From positions 1 to 51,794 of the forward strand of contig NZ_AQOR01000028.1 in assembly GCF_009846755.1 (NCBI RefSeq): a DNA stretch of 51,794 bases, in the 5' to 3' direction. The position numbers and the translations under genes are program-made. Position 1 is the stretch's first letter. Every line of letters begins with the position of its first letter. This document shows positions 1 to 8,340 of the stretch, one piece after another. The stretch comes from Alcanivorax sp. S71-1-4 (GTDB taxonomy: Bacteria; Pseudomonadota; Gammaproteobacteria; Pseudomonadales; Alcanivoracaceae). Under the pieces are notes generated by a model that ran no database searches, was not told the origin of the DNA, and saw only the letters and a list, made by a program, of their open reading frames with translations.

Positions 1-19
1 GGAGTTATTCAGAGGTTCC

Positions 20-1375
20 TTAGAGCAACACGGCATGAGCGTCGTCCAGCACCGGGTCTGTGCCGAGCAGCGAATTGGCATAGGCTTCGGCGATGGTGAC
101 GGTGGCGAAATGGCCGATCAGGTCCAGGTCGTCGCTGCGGAAATTGACGATGCGGTTGTTCTCGGTGCGGCCCTTGAGCTGGCCGGGGTCTTTCTTCGAA
201 AAGCCGTCCACCAGGATGCGTTGGCGAGTGCCGACCATGCTGCGGCTGATATCCATGGCCTGCTGGATGATGCGTTGTTGCAGAATCGCCAGGCGCTGTT
301 TTTTCACTTCCATCGGCACGTCGTCCGGCAGATCGGCGGCCGGGGTGCCGGGGCGGGCACTGTAGATGAAGCTGAAACTGGCGTCGAAGTTCATCTCGTG
401 GATCAGCTTCATGGTGGCTTCGAAGTCGGCGTCTGTCTCGCCGGGGAAGCCGATGATGAAATCGGAGGACAGCGACAGGTCCGGGCGAATCTTGCGCAGG
501 CGGCGGATTTTCGACTTGTACTCGATGGCGGTGTGGTTGCGCTTCATCATTGCCAGTACGCGGTCCGAGCCGGACTGCACCGGCAGGTGCAGGTGGCTGA
601 CCAGCTCTGGCACTTCCGCATAGACCTCGATCAGGCTGTCGGAAAATTCCACCGGGTGGCTGGTGGTAAAGCGGATGCGGTCAATGCCGTCGATGTCACG
701 GATCAGCAGGATCAGGTCGGCCAGGTCCAGCGTCTCGCCCCGCTGGCCGGCGCCGCGGTAGGCATTCACGTTCTGGCCCAGCAGGTTGACCTCGCGCACA
801 CCCTGTTCGGCCAGATGGCGGATTTCCGCCAGCACCGGCGCCACCGGGCGGCTGACTTCCTCGCCCCGGGTGTAGGGCACCACGCAGAAGGTGCAGTATT
901 TGGAGCAGCCTTCCATGATCGAGACAAAGGCGGTGGGGCCGTCCACGGACGGCTCCGGCAGATTGTCGAACTTTTCGATCTCCGGGAAACTCACGTCCAT
1001 GGCCAGGCCACGGGTGCTGCTGGCCTGCTGGATCAGGGCGGGCAGGCGGTGCAGGGTCTGCGGGCCAAAGATCACGTCCACATAGGGCGCCCGGTCGCGA
1101 ATCGCGTCCCCTTCCTGGCTGGCCACGCAGCCGCCGACACCGATGATCAGGTCCGGCTTCCGTTGCTTGAGCTGCTTCCAGCGGCCGAGCTGGTGGAACA
1201 CCTTCTCCTGCGCCTTCTCGCGGATTGAGCAGGTGTTCAGCAGCAGCACGTCCGCCTCGTCCGGGTTGTCCGTCGGCGTGAGGCCGTGCGAGCCCTCGAG
1301 CAGGTCCGCCATGCGCGATGAGTCATACTCGTTCATCTGGCAGCCATGAGTCTGGATAAACAGCTTGCGGGACAT
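20..1375 (-). CDS. miaB: tRNA-2-methylthio-N6-dimethylallyladenosine synthase MiaB
   Basis: Radical-SAM methylthiotransferase that adds the 2-methylthio group to i6A37 of tRNAs reading UNN codons. The 451-residue product has the UPF0004 domain with cysteines C12, C49 and C83 for the auxiliary 4Fe-4S cluster. The radical-SAM motif CSKYCTFC places C157, C161 and C164, and a TRAM domain ends the protein. The open frame extends further upstream, but the start at 1375 gives the conserved N-terminus [17 protein letters not shown], so I chose it. The family is usually about 450-475 residues, so the gene is full length. It is divergent from the SCO1-like gene. In many gammaproteobacteria a phoH gene follows miaB; the window ends before that can be checked. 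Confidence 0.97.
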   Translation of the reverse strand: MSRKLFIQTHGCQMNEYDSSRMADLLEGSHGLTPTDNPDEADVLLLNTCSIREKAQEKVFHQLGRWKQLKQRKPDLIIGVGGCVASQEGDAIRDRAPYVDVIFGPQTLHRLPALIQQASSTRGLAMDVSFPEIEKFDNLPEPSVDGPTAFVSIMEGCSKYCTFCVVPYTRGEEVSRPVAPVLAEIRHLAEQGVREVNLLGQNVNAYRGAGQRGETLDLADLILLIRDIDGIDRIRFTTSHPVEFSDSLIEVYAEVPELVSHLHLPVQSGSDRVLAMMKRNHTAIEYKSKIRRLRKIRPDLSLSSDFIIGFPGETDADFEATMKLIHEMNFDASFSFIYSARPGTPAADLPDDVPMEVKKQRLAILQQRIIQQAMDISRSMVGTRQRILVDGFSKKDPGQLKGRTENNRIVNFRSDDLDLIGHFATVTIAEAYANSLLGTDPVLDDAHAVLL

Positions 1376-1566
1376 GGAACTGGGTACACCGGAGTGGCTC
1401 AAAAGGGTGCCGATTATACCCCCTGCGCCGGCCGGGATGCCACGCATGGCCCGGCCGGGATGCGCCCCGGTGCGGCAAAATGCCTCGCTCCGCGGCTGGC
1501 ATCCGCGCAGTACGCTGAGTATGGTAGCGCCCACTCATCCCGAAGTTGCCCTGGCGGAGGTTTTCC

Positions 1567-2157
1567 ATGAAGAAGCTGATACTGATGACTGTCGCTGTGG
1601 TGTGTGTGCTGGCGGTGGCGGTCCTCTGGCAGACCTCCCGCGACTCGGCCGGTAAACCCCTGCCGGTGAACACCCGCATGGGCGGCCAGTTCGAGATGAC
1701 CGACCAGGATGGCCAGCCGTTCAGCAGCGAGGCGCTCCAGGGCAAGGTGGTGCTGCTGTTCTTCGGCTTCACTCACTGTCCGGATATCTGCCCCGCCACC
1801 ATGGCGCGCATGGCACAGCTCTACAAAGACCTGGAACAGACCGGCGAGGCCAGTGACGTGCAGGTGGTGTTCATTACCTTCGACCCGGAACGCGACACCG
1901 CCGAATACCTGAAAAAATACCTGGCCTGGTTTCACCCGGACTTCATTGGCCTGACCGGCACCCCTGAGCAGGTGAAGAAAGTGGCTGCGCAGTACAGCGT
2001 GGTCTACCTGGCAGTGGGTGAGGACAGTGAAGGCGGTACTGAATTTGCGCACAGTGATTTTGTTTACCTGATCGACCGGGAGGGCAAGGTGCGCAAGCTC
2101 TATCCCGTCGACGCCGAGCTGGAGGAGATCAAACGTGACCTGCGGACGTTACTTTAA
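1567..2157 (+). CDS. SCO1/SenC/PrrC family copper chaperone for cytochrome oxidase
   Basis: Membrane-anchored, periplasm-facing thioredoxin-fold protein that helps load the CuA centre of cytochrome c oxidase subunit II. The 196-residue product has an N-terminal membrane anchor (about residues 5-21). The copper-binding CxxxC is HCPDIC with C71 and C75, and the conserved distal histidine is H162 in FAHSDF. The ATG at 1567 is preceded by GGAGG at 1556-1560 with a 6-nt spacer, which decides the start over an upstream ATG at 1546. The next gene, a PCuAC chaperone, starts inside this one, so the two are translationally coupled. The oxidase they probably serve is encoded about 30 kb away in this window (ctaC at 34-35 kb). 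Confidence 0.95.
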   Translation: MKKLILMTVAVVCVLAVAVLWQTSRDSAGKPLPVNTRMGGQFEMTDQDGQPFSSEALQGKVVLLFFGFTHCPDICPATMARMAQLYKDLEQTGEASDVQVVFITFDPERDTAEYLKKYLAWFHPDFIGLTGTPEQVKKVAAQYSVVYLAVGEDSEGGTEFAHSDFVYLIDREGKVRKLYPVDAELEEIKRDLRTLL

Positions 2158-2569
2158 ATCGGTGCTGCTGGCGGCCGCTACGCTACCGGCGCTGGCTGGT
2201 GCCGCCGATCTGACTATCGAGAACGGCTGGATTCGCGCGGTGCCGCCGGTGAGCCAGACCACGGCCGGCTATTTCACCCTGCACAACGCATCGCATCAGG
2301 ACCGGGTGATGACCGGCCTGAGCACCGACATTGCCGGGGCGGGTGAAATGCACACCATGGCGCCCCAGGAAGACGGTACCCGGCGCATGCGGCGCCTGCC
2401 GGAAGTGCCGGTGCCCGCTGGCGAGACGGTGGTGTTTGAGCCGGGTGCAAAGCACCTGATGCTGTTTCGTCTGCAGCGACCGTTGGTGGAAGGGGAAAAG
2501 ATTCCGCTTTGCCTGACGTTCAGCGAAGGGGAGCCGGTGTGTGCGGAGTTTGAGGTGGTGAAGCCGTAG
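2135..2569 (+). CDS. Periplasmic copper chaperone, PCuAC family
   Basis: PCuAC (DUF461) proteins bind Cu(I) in the periplasm and work with SCO1 in CuA assembly. The 144-residue product has a signal peptide (cleavage probably after about residue 23, ALAGAA). The family metal motif is visible: H73 and M75, then M85, followed after 21 residues by H107-x-M109 in the sequence GAKHLM. The start is a GTG at 2135 inside the upstream sco gene, preceded by GGAGGAG at 2121-2127; the 23-bp overlap indicates coupled translation. Two cysteines near the C-terminus (C122 and C132 by my count) could form a disulfide. The sco-pcuAC pairing is widespread and supports the copper-delivery role. Confidence 0.93.
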   Translation: MTCGRYFKSVLLAAATLPALAGAADLTIENGWIRAVPPVSQTTAGYFTLHNASHQDRVMTGLSTDIAGAGEMHTMAPQEDGTRRMRRLPEVPVPAGETVVFEPGAKHLMLFRLQRPLVEGEKIPLCLTFSEGEPVCAEFEVVKP

Positions 2570-2594
2570 CCGGGCATCGCGTAGAGATAAGAAT

Positions 2595-2660
2595 CGGCCC
2601 CGCAGGACGGGCTGCTTGCAGGTAAACAGCGAGGACCAGGGAGATTGTCCTGCGGGGCCG
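2595..2660. repeat. 14-bp perfect inverted repeat with 38-nt loop
   Basis: Arms CGGCCCCGCAGGAC (2595-2608) and its exact reverse complement (2647-2660) enclose 38 nt between the convergent pcuAC and torF-like genes. The plus-strand side is followed by AAAA and the minus-strand side by a T-rich stretch. It may act in termination or be a small repeat element. Function not established. Confidence 0.6.
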
Positions 2661-2667
2661 AAAAGGT

Positions 2668-2687
2668 GGGCTCTCATGAGAGAGCCC
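2668..2687 (-). terminator. Stem-loop downstream of torF-like gene
   Basis: Perfect 8-bp stem GGGCTCTC/GAGAGCCC with a 4-nt ATGA loop. Read on the minus strand it lies 29 nt past the torF-like stop and is followed by ACCTTTT. It is a plausible factor-independent terminator with a weak U-tract. Confidence 0.6.
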
Positions 2688-2715
2688 GTGTTGCAGTGCT
2701 TGCGATGGATCTGGT

Positions 2716-3396
2716 TTAGAACACGAAGCTGTAGGAAACGTGGAACAGCGGATCCTGGTCGTCGGTCACGTCGGCCAAGTCGTCAGAATCAACCACCTTG
2801 GACAATGTGAAGGTCAGGTTTTCGATCGGGCTGTAGCTCAGATCAACGTGAGTGTAGTCAGTGTCGTCTGCATCATTGATCGTCTGACCCACCAAGAAGC
2901 CGAATTTGTCATAAGCGTAGCCGAGTGTGACGTAGGTGAGGTCGCCGAAGGCCTTGTCCCCATCATTGTCGTCAGCGTAGCTGGCGTAGTAGGTCAGGCT
3001 GAAGCCGCTCAGGCCGAGACCCAAAATGAAGTCACCAGCTTCGCCAATACCTTGGTCGATCCCCGGATAGATGTAGCTAATGTAAGAAACGTCATAGCTC
3101 AGACCGCCAGCCTCACCAGCAAAGCCCGCGTAGACGTCATATTCGCCACCAACGGTGCTCAGAGCGCCTTCTGAAGAACCCCACACACCGGCATAGAGAC
3201 CGGAGTCGTGGCTGTAATCCAGGCTACCGTGAATCACACCTGCGCTGTTGGAAACATCCTGACCACGCCACAGGTAGAAGCTGGAAGCACCCAGGCTGGC
3301 GCTCACTTCCGCGTTGGCCACCATCGGTGCAGTCATGCCGGCCCCAGCCACAGCAGCAGCGATCAAAGTCGTTTTCAGTACGTTTTTGCTTTTCAT
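2716..3396 (-). CDS. TorF-like putative outer-membrane porin (TIGR02001 family)
   Basis: The 226-residue product has a signal peptide ending near ANAEVSAS. The mature part is acidic and aromatic-rich, with alternating patterns such as ASSFYLWRGQDVSN, and ends in an aromatic residue (YSFVF), as outer-membrane beta-barrels do. The FYLWRG-Q-D near the mature N-terminus is characteristic of the TIGR02001/TorF family. I chose the ATG at 3396 (MKSKNV) because the upstream AAGAGGG is well spaced and gives a clean signal peptide; an ATG at 3429 would add 11 residues. From general knowledge, relatives often sit beside glnK-amtB, suggesting a nitrogen-related role. Those genes are not here, but a sigma-54 promoter and NtrC-like site upstream fit that idea. 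Substrate unknown. Confidence 0.8.
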   Translation of the reverse strand: MKSKNVLKTTLIAAAVAGAGMTAPMVANAEVSASLGASSFYLWRGQDVSNSAGVIHGSLDYSHDSGLYAGVWGSSEGALSTVGGEYDVYAGFAGEAGGLSYDVSYISYIYPGIDQGIGEAGDFILGLGLSGFSLTYYASYADDNDGDKAFGDLTYVTLGYAYDKFGFLVGQTINDADDTDYTHVDLSYSPIENLTFTLSKVVDSDDLADVTDDQDPLFHVSYSFVF

Positions 3397-3473
3397 CCGA
3401 TTCAACCCTCTTGGTCCGTTTCTGTTCATACCTGAGCGCCGGGGGTTTTCCGCCAGCCGCTGTTTGAAGGTAA

Positions 3474-3489
3474 AGCACAGACCGTGCCA
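3474..3489 (-). promoter_or_regulatory. Predicted sigma-54 (-24/-12) promoter of torF-like gene
   Basis: On the minus strand the sequence is TGGCAC-GGTCT-GTGCT. This matches the sigma-54 consensus TGGCAC-N5-TTGCW with exact GG/GC spacing and a single mismatch in the -12 element. Transcription would start near 3462, leaving a leader of about 65 nt before the ATG at 3396. Confidence 0.65.
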
Positions 3490-3571
3490 GTCCTGTTAGC
3501 TGTTTGTTAACAAGGGGTTAGCCAGATGGGGGAGGGGGAAGGAAAAAGCGGGGTGTTTCATGGTGGTGCGC

Positions 3572-3588
3572 CGCACCAAATTGGGGCC
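3572..3588. promoter_or_regulatory. NtrC-like upstream activator site
   Basis: CGCACCA-AAT-TGGGGCC matches the NtrC consensus TGCACCA-N3-TGGTGCA at 11 of 14 conserved positions. It lies roughly 115 bp upstream of the predicted sigma-54 start site, the usual distance for an enhancer. Extra half-sites TGGTGC occur at 3564-3569 and 3594-3599. The block also overlaps the 3' flank of the lipoprotein gene, so some of the symmetry could belong to a terminator. Confidence 0.45.
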
Positions 3589-3612
3589 TGGCATGGTGCG
3601 GCGCGGCGCGGT

Positions 3613-4092
3613 TCAGTCGCAAGCCCATGGAACGCGCACGGCATCCGGGGCCGGCGTGCCGTCGGCCAGGCTGACGCCCAGCCCGCATTGGCTGCCATCG
3701 CGCACGAAATGTGCGGAGTAACTGGCACCGGCCTGTGGCGTGAACATCACGGCGGCATTGCAGCGGAAAGGCGTCGGGTTGCCCATTCCGCGTGGTTCGC
3801 TGAACTTCACGCCAAGGCGGATTGGGGCGCCACCGGGCACTGAGGTGGTGACTTCGGTGTTTTTGCGCATCGCCTCGTTCAGTTCGTTCAGGGCATCCAG
3901 ATCCGAGTCATGCCGCGACAGTGCATAGCGGGTCGATTGAAAGCCTTTACCGGGCAGGCAGACCATCGGCTGGGCGGCCACGCGATTGCTGGTAAACACC
4001 ACGGTGGCGGCATCGCTGCCTTCCGGGCCGTGGTAATGGCTGCAACCACTGGCGAGGGCAACAAGTGAAACAAGCAGTATCGGGCGGATCAT
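3613..4092 (-). CDS. Hypothetical lipoprotein
   Basis: The 159-residue product begins with a lipoprotein signal peptide and a lipobox LASGC, so residue C17 should be lipidated. The mature part contains four further cysteines (in MVCLPG, FRCNAA, SQCGLG and the C-terminal WACD), which could form two disulfides in the periplasm. I recognise no enzymatic motif. The ATG at 4092 is preceded by GCAGGAG. It is a separate transcription unit between the M14 peptidase and the torF-like promoter. Function unknown. Confidence 0.75.
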   Translation of the reverse strand: MIRPILLVSLVALASGCSHYHGPEGSDAATVVFTSNRVAAQPMVCLPGKGFQSTRYALSRHDSDLDALNELNEAMRKNTEVTTSVPGGAPIRLGVKFSEPRGMGNPTPFRCNAAVMFTPQAGASYSAHFVRDGSQCGLGVSLADGTPAPDAVRVPWACD

Positions 4093-4206
4093 GGGCGAGC
4101 TCCTGCAAAGGGCATGGCAACGAGTCTAGCAGGCTGGGGCCTGCCGTGGTGCCCTGTGCTAATGCAAAAGTCGCGCCGAAATGGTGCGCGCCAACGAAAA
4201 AGCGTC

Positions 4207-5280
4207 TCAGCCCTCTTCGGCCTGTGCCATGAACCAGGTGCGGATCGCTTCCCGGGTCAGGGCCGGGCGCTGGCGGGCCAGCGGAATCCAGTTCTGCCAG
4301 TTGTCGGTGGCGGCCAGCAGGAAATCGAACAGCGGCAGGTGCTGGCGCAGCACGCGGCTTTGCCGGTGGGCGATGATCGGATTGAAGTAGCCGAAGAAAT
4401 CGAACATCTGGCGCGGGTTCTTGCGCACCCAGAGCCAGGAGCCCATTTCCAGCGTGAACGGCAGGAACATGTGATGCGGATGGCTGGTCAGGGCACCGTC
4501 GTAGAGGTAGTCCCATAGGTCGCCATGGGTGGTGTAGTTCACCGACTGCGGTTCGATGATATAGGGGTGATGGTTGGGGTAGGTCTTCTCCAGCAACTGC
4601 TTGAGCGTGAACACCTCGGCGATATGGGCGATGGGCTGATGGCTGCGCGCATAGCAGCACCACAGGCGGTCGCGGCGGCCAAAGCCGCTGTGGCAGTCGA
4701 CGCTGAGGGAAAACGGGGCGTTCAGCATGCGCTGGCGTACCACCCGGATTACCGCCTGGGCTTCCGGTTCCATTGGCGCATCGCGCCTGCCCCGGTACCA
4801 GGGCAGGCGGTTGCTGAGGCGGTGCCCGCCGACCAGAAAAGGTACTTTGCCGATGGCGTCGATGGGTGCGTTGCGCATCAGATCGACGCCGCTCGGGTTG
4901 CTGCGGGTGCGTTGCCAGATGCCGCCGGGGTTGATCATTGGCATGAACAGGATGCGCACCCGTTCCAGTCGGCGTGCCATCTGTTCGTCCCAGTCCAGAC
5001 GTTGCACCAGCGAGTGCAGCCAGGACAGCAGCACCTGGCTGCCGATCCGCTCCACGCCATGCACCCCTCCGAAAAAGCCAATGACGGGCGCGTTCCTGGA
5101 TGTGCTGCCCAGTTCGATCACCTGCACCGGCAGGGGTAACCCGCCGTGCTGCACAGTCAGCACGGTGTCGCAACGCAGCCAGCGCGCGCCCTGGTGAAGC
5201 AGTTGCTCCAGTTGAAGCTGTTCGGGCAAGTGGCGTTGCAGCAGGTAGAGACGTTGTTCTATCGCGGGGGAGTCGGGCAT
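4207..5280 (-). CDS. M14-family zinc carboxypeptidase-like protein
   Basis: Predicted metallo-carboxypeptidase or amidoligand hydrolase of the M14 fold. The 357-residue product has the zinc ligands H74 and E77 in GGVHGVE and H197 in SVDCHSGFG. The substrate carboxylate-binding region NPGG...RSNPSGVDLMRN is present, and E278 in TLEMGSW is the likely general base. The start at 5280 (MPDSPAIEQ) gives the family-like N-terminus; the reading frame continues upstream into sequence that looks non-coding. No signal peptide is visible, so the protein is probably cytoplasmic. It is divergent from the YiiX-like gene, sharing a promoter region of about 150 bp. A peptidoglycan-peptide or cofactor-peptide substrate is possible, but the sequence does not decide. 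Confidence 0.85.
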   Translation of the reverse strand: MPDSPAIEQRLYLLQRHLPEQLQLEQLLHQGARWLRCDTVLTVQHGGLPLPVQVIELGSTSRNAPVIGFFGGVHGVERIGSQVLLSWLHSLVQRLDWDEQMARRLERVRILFMPMINPGGIWQRTRSNPSGVDLMRNAPIDAIGKVPFLVGGHRLSNRLPWYRGRRDAPMEPEAQAVIRVVRQRMLNAPFSLSVDCHSGFGRRDRLWCCYARSHQPIAHIAEVFTLKQLLEKTYPNHHPYIIEPQSVNYTTHGDLWDYLYDGALTSHPHHMFLPFTLEMGSWLWVRKNPRQMFDFFGYFNPIIAHRQSRVLRQHLPLFDFLLAATDNWQNWIPLARQRPALTREAIRTWFMAQAEEG

Positions 5281-5427
5281 GCCGGCAGTCGCTTCCGTCC
5301 TGGGGCTGGCGCGAAAAGAAGGCCAGCATGCCCGCTGGGCATGACAGTCTGATGACGGTGCGCCGGTCACCAAACCATGACGCAACTGTCACATGGGCGT
5401 CACTGCCGCTCCCTAGCCTTCCGTCAC

Positions 5428-6162
5428 ATGAGCGTAATGGAGCGATACTCCCCCGTGATCAGGTTGCTGCCGCGTTGCCCGCAACTGGAACACTCTCCGC
5501 CAGGCCCACTGGCCGGCACGCTACGCACCGGTGATCTGCTGTTGTTTGCCGGGCGTGGGCCGATCAGCGATACGATCCGCTTCTTTACCCGCAGCCATTG
5601 GAGCCATATCGGCATGGTGGTGCGGCTGCCGGAACACGACACCCCCCTGATTCTGGAATCCACCACACTGAGCGAATCCGCTGATATTCATGTTGGTGCG
5701 CCGGTGGCGGGTGTCGGGCTGGTGCCGATCATGAAGCGGATCGAGGAATACGATGGCGATATAGCGCTGCGCCAGCGGCTGGGTGAACCGCTCACGGATG
5801 CACAGCAACGCATGGTCGCGCGCATCGCGCGCCGCCTGCACCAGCGACCGTACAAGAATTATGTGCTGACACTGGCCCGCGATACCGTCACGGGGTTCCG
5901 GCGCCGGCCGGATTTTTCCGGCATGTTCTGCAGTGAGCTGGTGGCCGAGATCTACCGGCGCCTGGGCTGGCTGGCGCGGGAACAACGGCCAAGCCTGCTG
6001 GTGCCGGGGCATTTTGGCTCGGAGCGCATGACATTGCGCCAGGGCAGCCTGGCACCGCCGGTCCTGCTGCGTGCGGCTACAGCCAGCGCCGTACCCGCGC
6101 CCGGTATGCCTGCCAGGCCGCGCCGAATTGCCGCTGGTGAAAGGCTTCCTCTGCCGCAATGA
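5428..6162 (+). CDS. YiiX-like permuted papain-fold (NlpC/P60-related) hydrolase
   Basis: The order of motifs matches permuted NlpC/P60 proteins of the YiiX/YebB type: an N-terminal LRTGDLLLF segment, then the catalytic histidine in SHWSHIGMV, and the catalytic cysteine late in the protein in GMFCSELVAEIY. Known members are thought to be amidases or proteases acting on lipid- or peptide-linked amides. The product is about 244 residues from the ATG at 5428; ATG 5437 and an upstream ATG at 5377 are alternatives and no strong ribosome-binding site decides. The last 28 residues are Pro/Ala/Arg-rich and overlap the 3' end of the convergent methyltransferase-like gene by 86 bp. Confidence 0.82.
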   Translation: MSVMERYSPVIRLLPRCPQLEHSPPGPLAGTLRTGDLLLFAGRGPISDTIRFFTRSHWSHIGMVVRLPEHDTPLILESTTLSESADIHVGAPVAGVGLVPIMKRIEEYDGDIALRQRLGEPLTDAQQRMVARIARRLHQRPYKNYVLTLARDTVTGFRRRPDFSGMFCSELVAEIYRRLGWLAREQRPSLLVPGHFGSERMTLRQGSLAPPVLLRAATASAVPAPGMPARPRRIAAGERLPLPQ

Positions 6163-6541
6163 CGTGGCGGTCCATGACGACCACCACCAGCGGCAGTGTC
6201 AGCAGCATGCCCGGGCTGCCGTTGGCGATGGCGCAGGCCAGATGCAACAGCGCGAAGGACAGATAGATCGGGTTGCGTGAAAAGCGGAACGGGCCTTGCG
6301 TCACCAGTGTGCTGGCGGCGCGTTGCGGCAGAATGGTGGTGCGGTGACGGCGGAACAGCAGTGCGCTCCAGAGGATCAGCGCCACGGCCGGCAGGGCGGG
6401 CAACAGCGCCAGCATCACCCGCTCATCGGACGGCGCCAGCTGCCAGTGAAAGACCTGATCCAGTGTATAACCGATAAACAGCCCGCCCAGGTGCAGCAGT
6501 GGCGGGGGCATCAGTACCTCGGGATGATCCTGCGATGTCAT
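6077..6541 (-). CDS. Isoprenylcysteine carboxyl methyltransferase / PEMT-like membrane protein
   Basis: The 154-residue product has about four hydrophobic segments. It carries the family signature of small ICMT/PEMT-like methyltransferases: GPFRFSRNPIYLSF in the middle and EEAFHQRQFGAAWQAYRARVRRWL-type sequence at the end, where the E-E and Y-x-x-x-V-x-R-W residues line the SAM pocket in relatives. Bacterial members methylate unknown lipid or small-molecule acceptors. The start at 6541 (MTSQDHPE) is preferred over an in-frame ATG at 6574. The 3' end overlaps the convergent YiiX-like gene by 86 bp. Confidence 0.85.
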   Translation of the reverse strand: MTSQDHPEVLMPPPLLHLGGLFIGYTLDQVFHWQLAPSDERVMLALLPALPAVALILWSALLFRRHRTTILPQRAASTLVTQGPFRFSRNPIYLSFALLHLACAIANGSPGMLLTLPLVVVVMDRHVIAAEEAFHQRQFGAAWQAYRARVRRWL

Positions 6542-6648
6542 GTCATTTCCTGAACTGTTTTTACACGCCGGCAACGATACCGCGATCCGATCTGTTGTGC
6601 GTGCAAAAAAACCGGGTTATGTTTGAGACTCTTCCCGCCCTTGCGGGA

Positions 6649-6662
6649 GTGATCGCGATCAC
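6649..6662. promoter_or_regulatory. 14-bp perfect palindrome in divergent promoter region
   Basis: GTGATCGCGATCAC is a perfect palindrome between the methyltransferase-like gene (start 6541, minus) and phoH (start 6819, plus), just after a short CCCGC/GCGGG hairpin at 6634-6647. Its position suggests an operator. I cannot assign a regulator. The rest of this 277-bp gap shows nothing else I recognise. Confidence 0.4.
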
Positions 6663-6818
6663 CAGTACCAGGCAACATCGAACCGTCGTTAGTCAGTGAA
6701 CCCGGCGGCAGGTGGTGGCGTCACTCTCGGCTTTACGTCAGCGATATATTGCCCACGAGTTACGTCATTTTGCCCGCCGCTGTCCCTAACCGACTCGCCT
6801 GTCCTCAGGGGGATAAGC

Positions 6819-8330
6819 ATGGAAGAACGCGCGGCTGCCGTACACTCCGTCCCGATCACTTCGGGCAAATCACGCCAACAGAGAGCCGAGCACGCTCCAC
6901 CCGACACCCGCCCCAACAGCACCGGCAACACCACCGCAGAGATTGCCCGGCACGAGAAAGTGTATGTGCTGGATACCAACGTCCTGATCCATGATCCTAA
7001 TTCCTTGCTGAGCTTTGAAGAGCACGGTGTCGTCGTACCGATGACTGTGCTGGAGGAACTCGACCGGTTGAAATCCGGCAAGTCACACATCGCCGCTGAT
7101 TGCCGCGCGGCGATTCGCCTGATCGACCAGATACTTGGCCCGGCACTGCCGGAGCAGGTGGACGCTGGCGTGCCGATCCCGCGGGGGCAGGACAACACGC
7201 TGGGCACATTGTCGGTGCTGATGCCGAGGCCGCTGGCCGAAGGCGAGGGCGCGTTGCCGGAACACCTGAACGACAACCGCATCATCAACGATATCGTCTC
7301 GATGAAAGCCCGCGACCCGTTGCGCCGCTATGTGCTGGTGACCAAGGACATCAACATGCGCCTGAAGGCGCGCGCCTGTGGCATCGAAGCGGAGGATTAT
7401 CACAACGACCAGCTGGTGTCGGACATTCGCCAGTTGTCACGCGGTTATTTCGAGCTGAGCGGCTCCTTCTGGGACCGCATCAGTAACGTGGAAACCGAGC
7501 AGCACGGGCCGGAAACGCTTCACCGGATTTCCCACGGGCTGCTGGTCAGTGAAGTGCTGGGCGAGGAAATCTACCCCAACCAGTTCATCATTGACGAGGA
7601 AGGCTTTGTCGGCCGGGTGCTGAGTGTGGAGCAGGGTGTGGTGACGTTGCGTCACTTGCCGCCGGAATCGCTGCTGGAACAACAGGCCTGGGGCCTGAAG
7701 CCGATGAATATCCATCAGGCCATCGCCCTGAACCTGCTGCTCGATCCGGATGTGCACCTGGTCACGCTGACCGGCGCCGCCGGTTCCGGCAAGACCATTC
7801 TCGCGCTGGCGGCGGCCATCGAGATGACGATCGAGCACCGGCGTTACAACAAGATCATCGCCACCCGTTCGACACCGCCGCTGGCGGAGGAGCACGGCTT
7901 CCTGCCAGGCACCGAAGAGGAAAAAATGGATCCCTGGCTGGGCGCAATCAATGACAACATCGAGGCCCTGCACCTCAATGATGAAAACCCCAGCGGCAGC
8001 ATCAACTATGTGAAAGAGCGCGCCAATATCCAGTTCAAGGCGCTCAATTACATCCGTGGTCGCAGCTTCCAGAAATCACTGATCCTGATTGATGAAAGCC
8101 AGAACCTGACGCCGCACCAGATGAAGGCGATCGTGACGCGGGCCGGCGAAGGCAGCAAGGTCGTGTGCCTGGGGAACCTGTCGCAGATCGATACCCCTTA
8201 CCTCAGCCCGACCAGTTCCGGGCTGACGTACATGACGGAGCGTTTCAAGGGGTTTGCGTTTGGCGGCTCGGTGCAGCTGAACGGCGTGCCGCGCTCGTTG
8301 CTGGCGGAGTACGCAGAGACGCACCTGTAA
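6819..8330 (+). CDS. PIN-domain PhoH-family ATPase (PhoH2/YlaK type)
   Basis: Fusion of an N-terminal PIN endoribonuclease domain and a C-terminal PhoH P-loop ATPase, a family shown to act as RNA helicase/RNase (PhoH2). The 503-residue product has the PIN start VYVLDTNVLIHDP near residue 48 with its acidic aspartate. The Walker A motif GAAGSGKT lies near residue 319, and the Walker B motif is ILIDESQNLTPHQ. The start at 6819 is set by AGGGGGAT just upstream; an earlier in-frame ATG at 6696 lacks such a site. The gene stands alone, followed by a palindromic repeat. It is distinct from the short PhoH (YbeZ) that usually accompanies miaB. Confidence 0.95.
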   Translation: MEERAAAVHSVPITSGKSRQQRAEHAPPDTRPNSTGNTTAEIARHEKVYVLDTNVLIHDPNSLLSFEEHGVVVPMTVLEELDRLKSGKSHIAADCRAAIRLIDQILGPALPEQVDAGVPIPRGQDNTLGTLSVLMPRPLAEGEGALPEHLNDNRIINDIVSMKARDPLRRYVLVTKDINMRLKARACGIEAEDYHNDQLVSDIRQLSRGYFELSGSFWDRISNVETEQHGPETLHRISHGLLVSEVLGEEIYPNQFIIDEEGFVGRVLSVEQGVVTLRHLPPESLLEQQAWGLKPMNIHQAIALNLLLDPDVHLVTLTGAAGSGKTILALAAAIEMTIEHRRYNKIIATRSTPPLAEEHGFLPGTEEEKMDPWLGAINDNIEALHLNDENPSGSINYVKERANIQFKALNYIRGRSFQKSLILIDESQNLTPHQMKAIVTRAGEGSKVVCLGNLSQIDTPYLSPTSSGLTYMTERFKGFAFGGSVQLNGVPRSLLAEYAETHL

Positions 8331-8340
8331 TAAAAATGGA

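Noticed and set aside
35-1228. Long plus-strand open frame antisense to miaB (397 codons)
   Set aside because: It lies wholly opposite miaB, whose motifs are intact. The translation is Gln/Ala/His-rich with no family similarity, as expected from the complement of GC-rich coding DNA.
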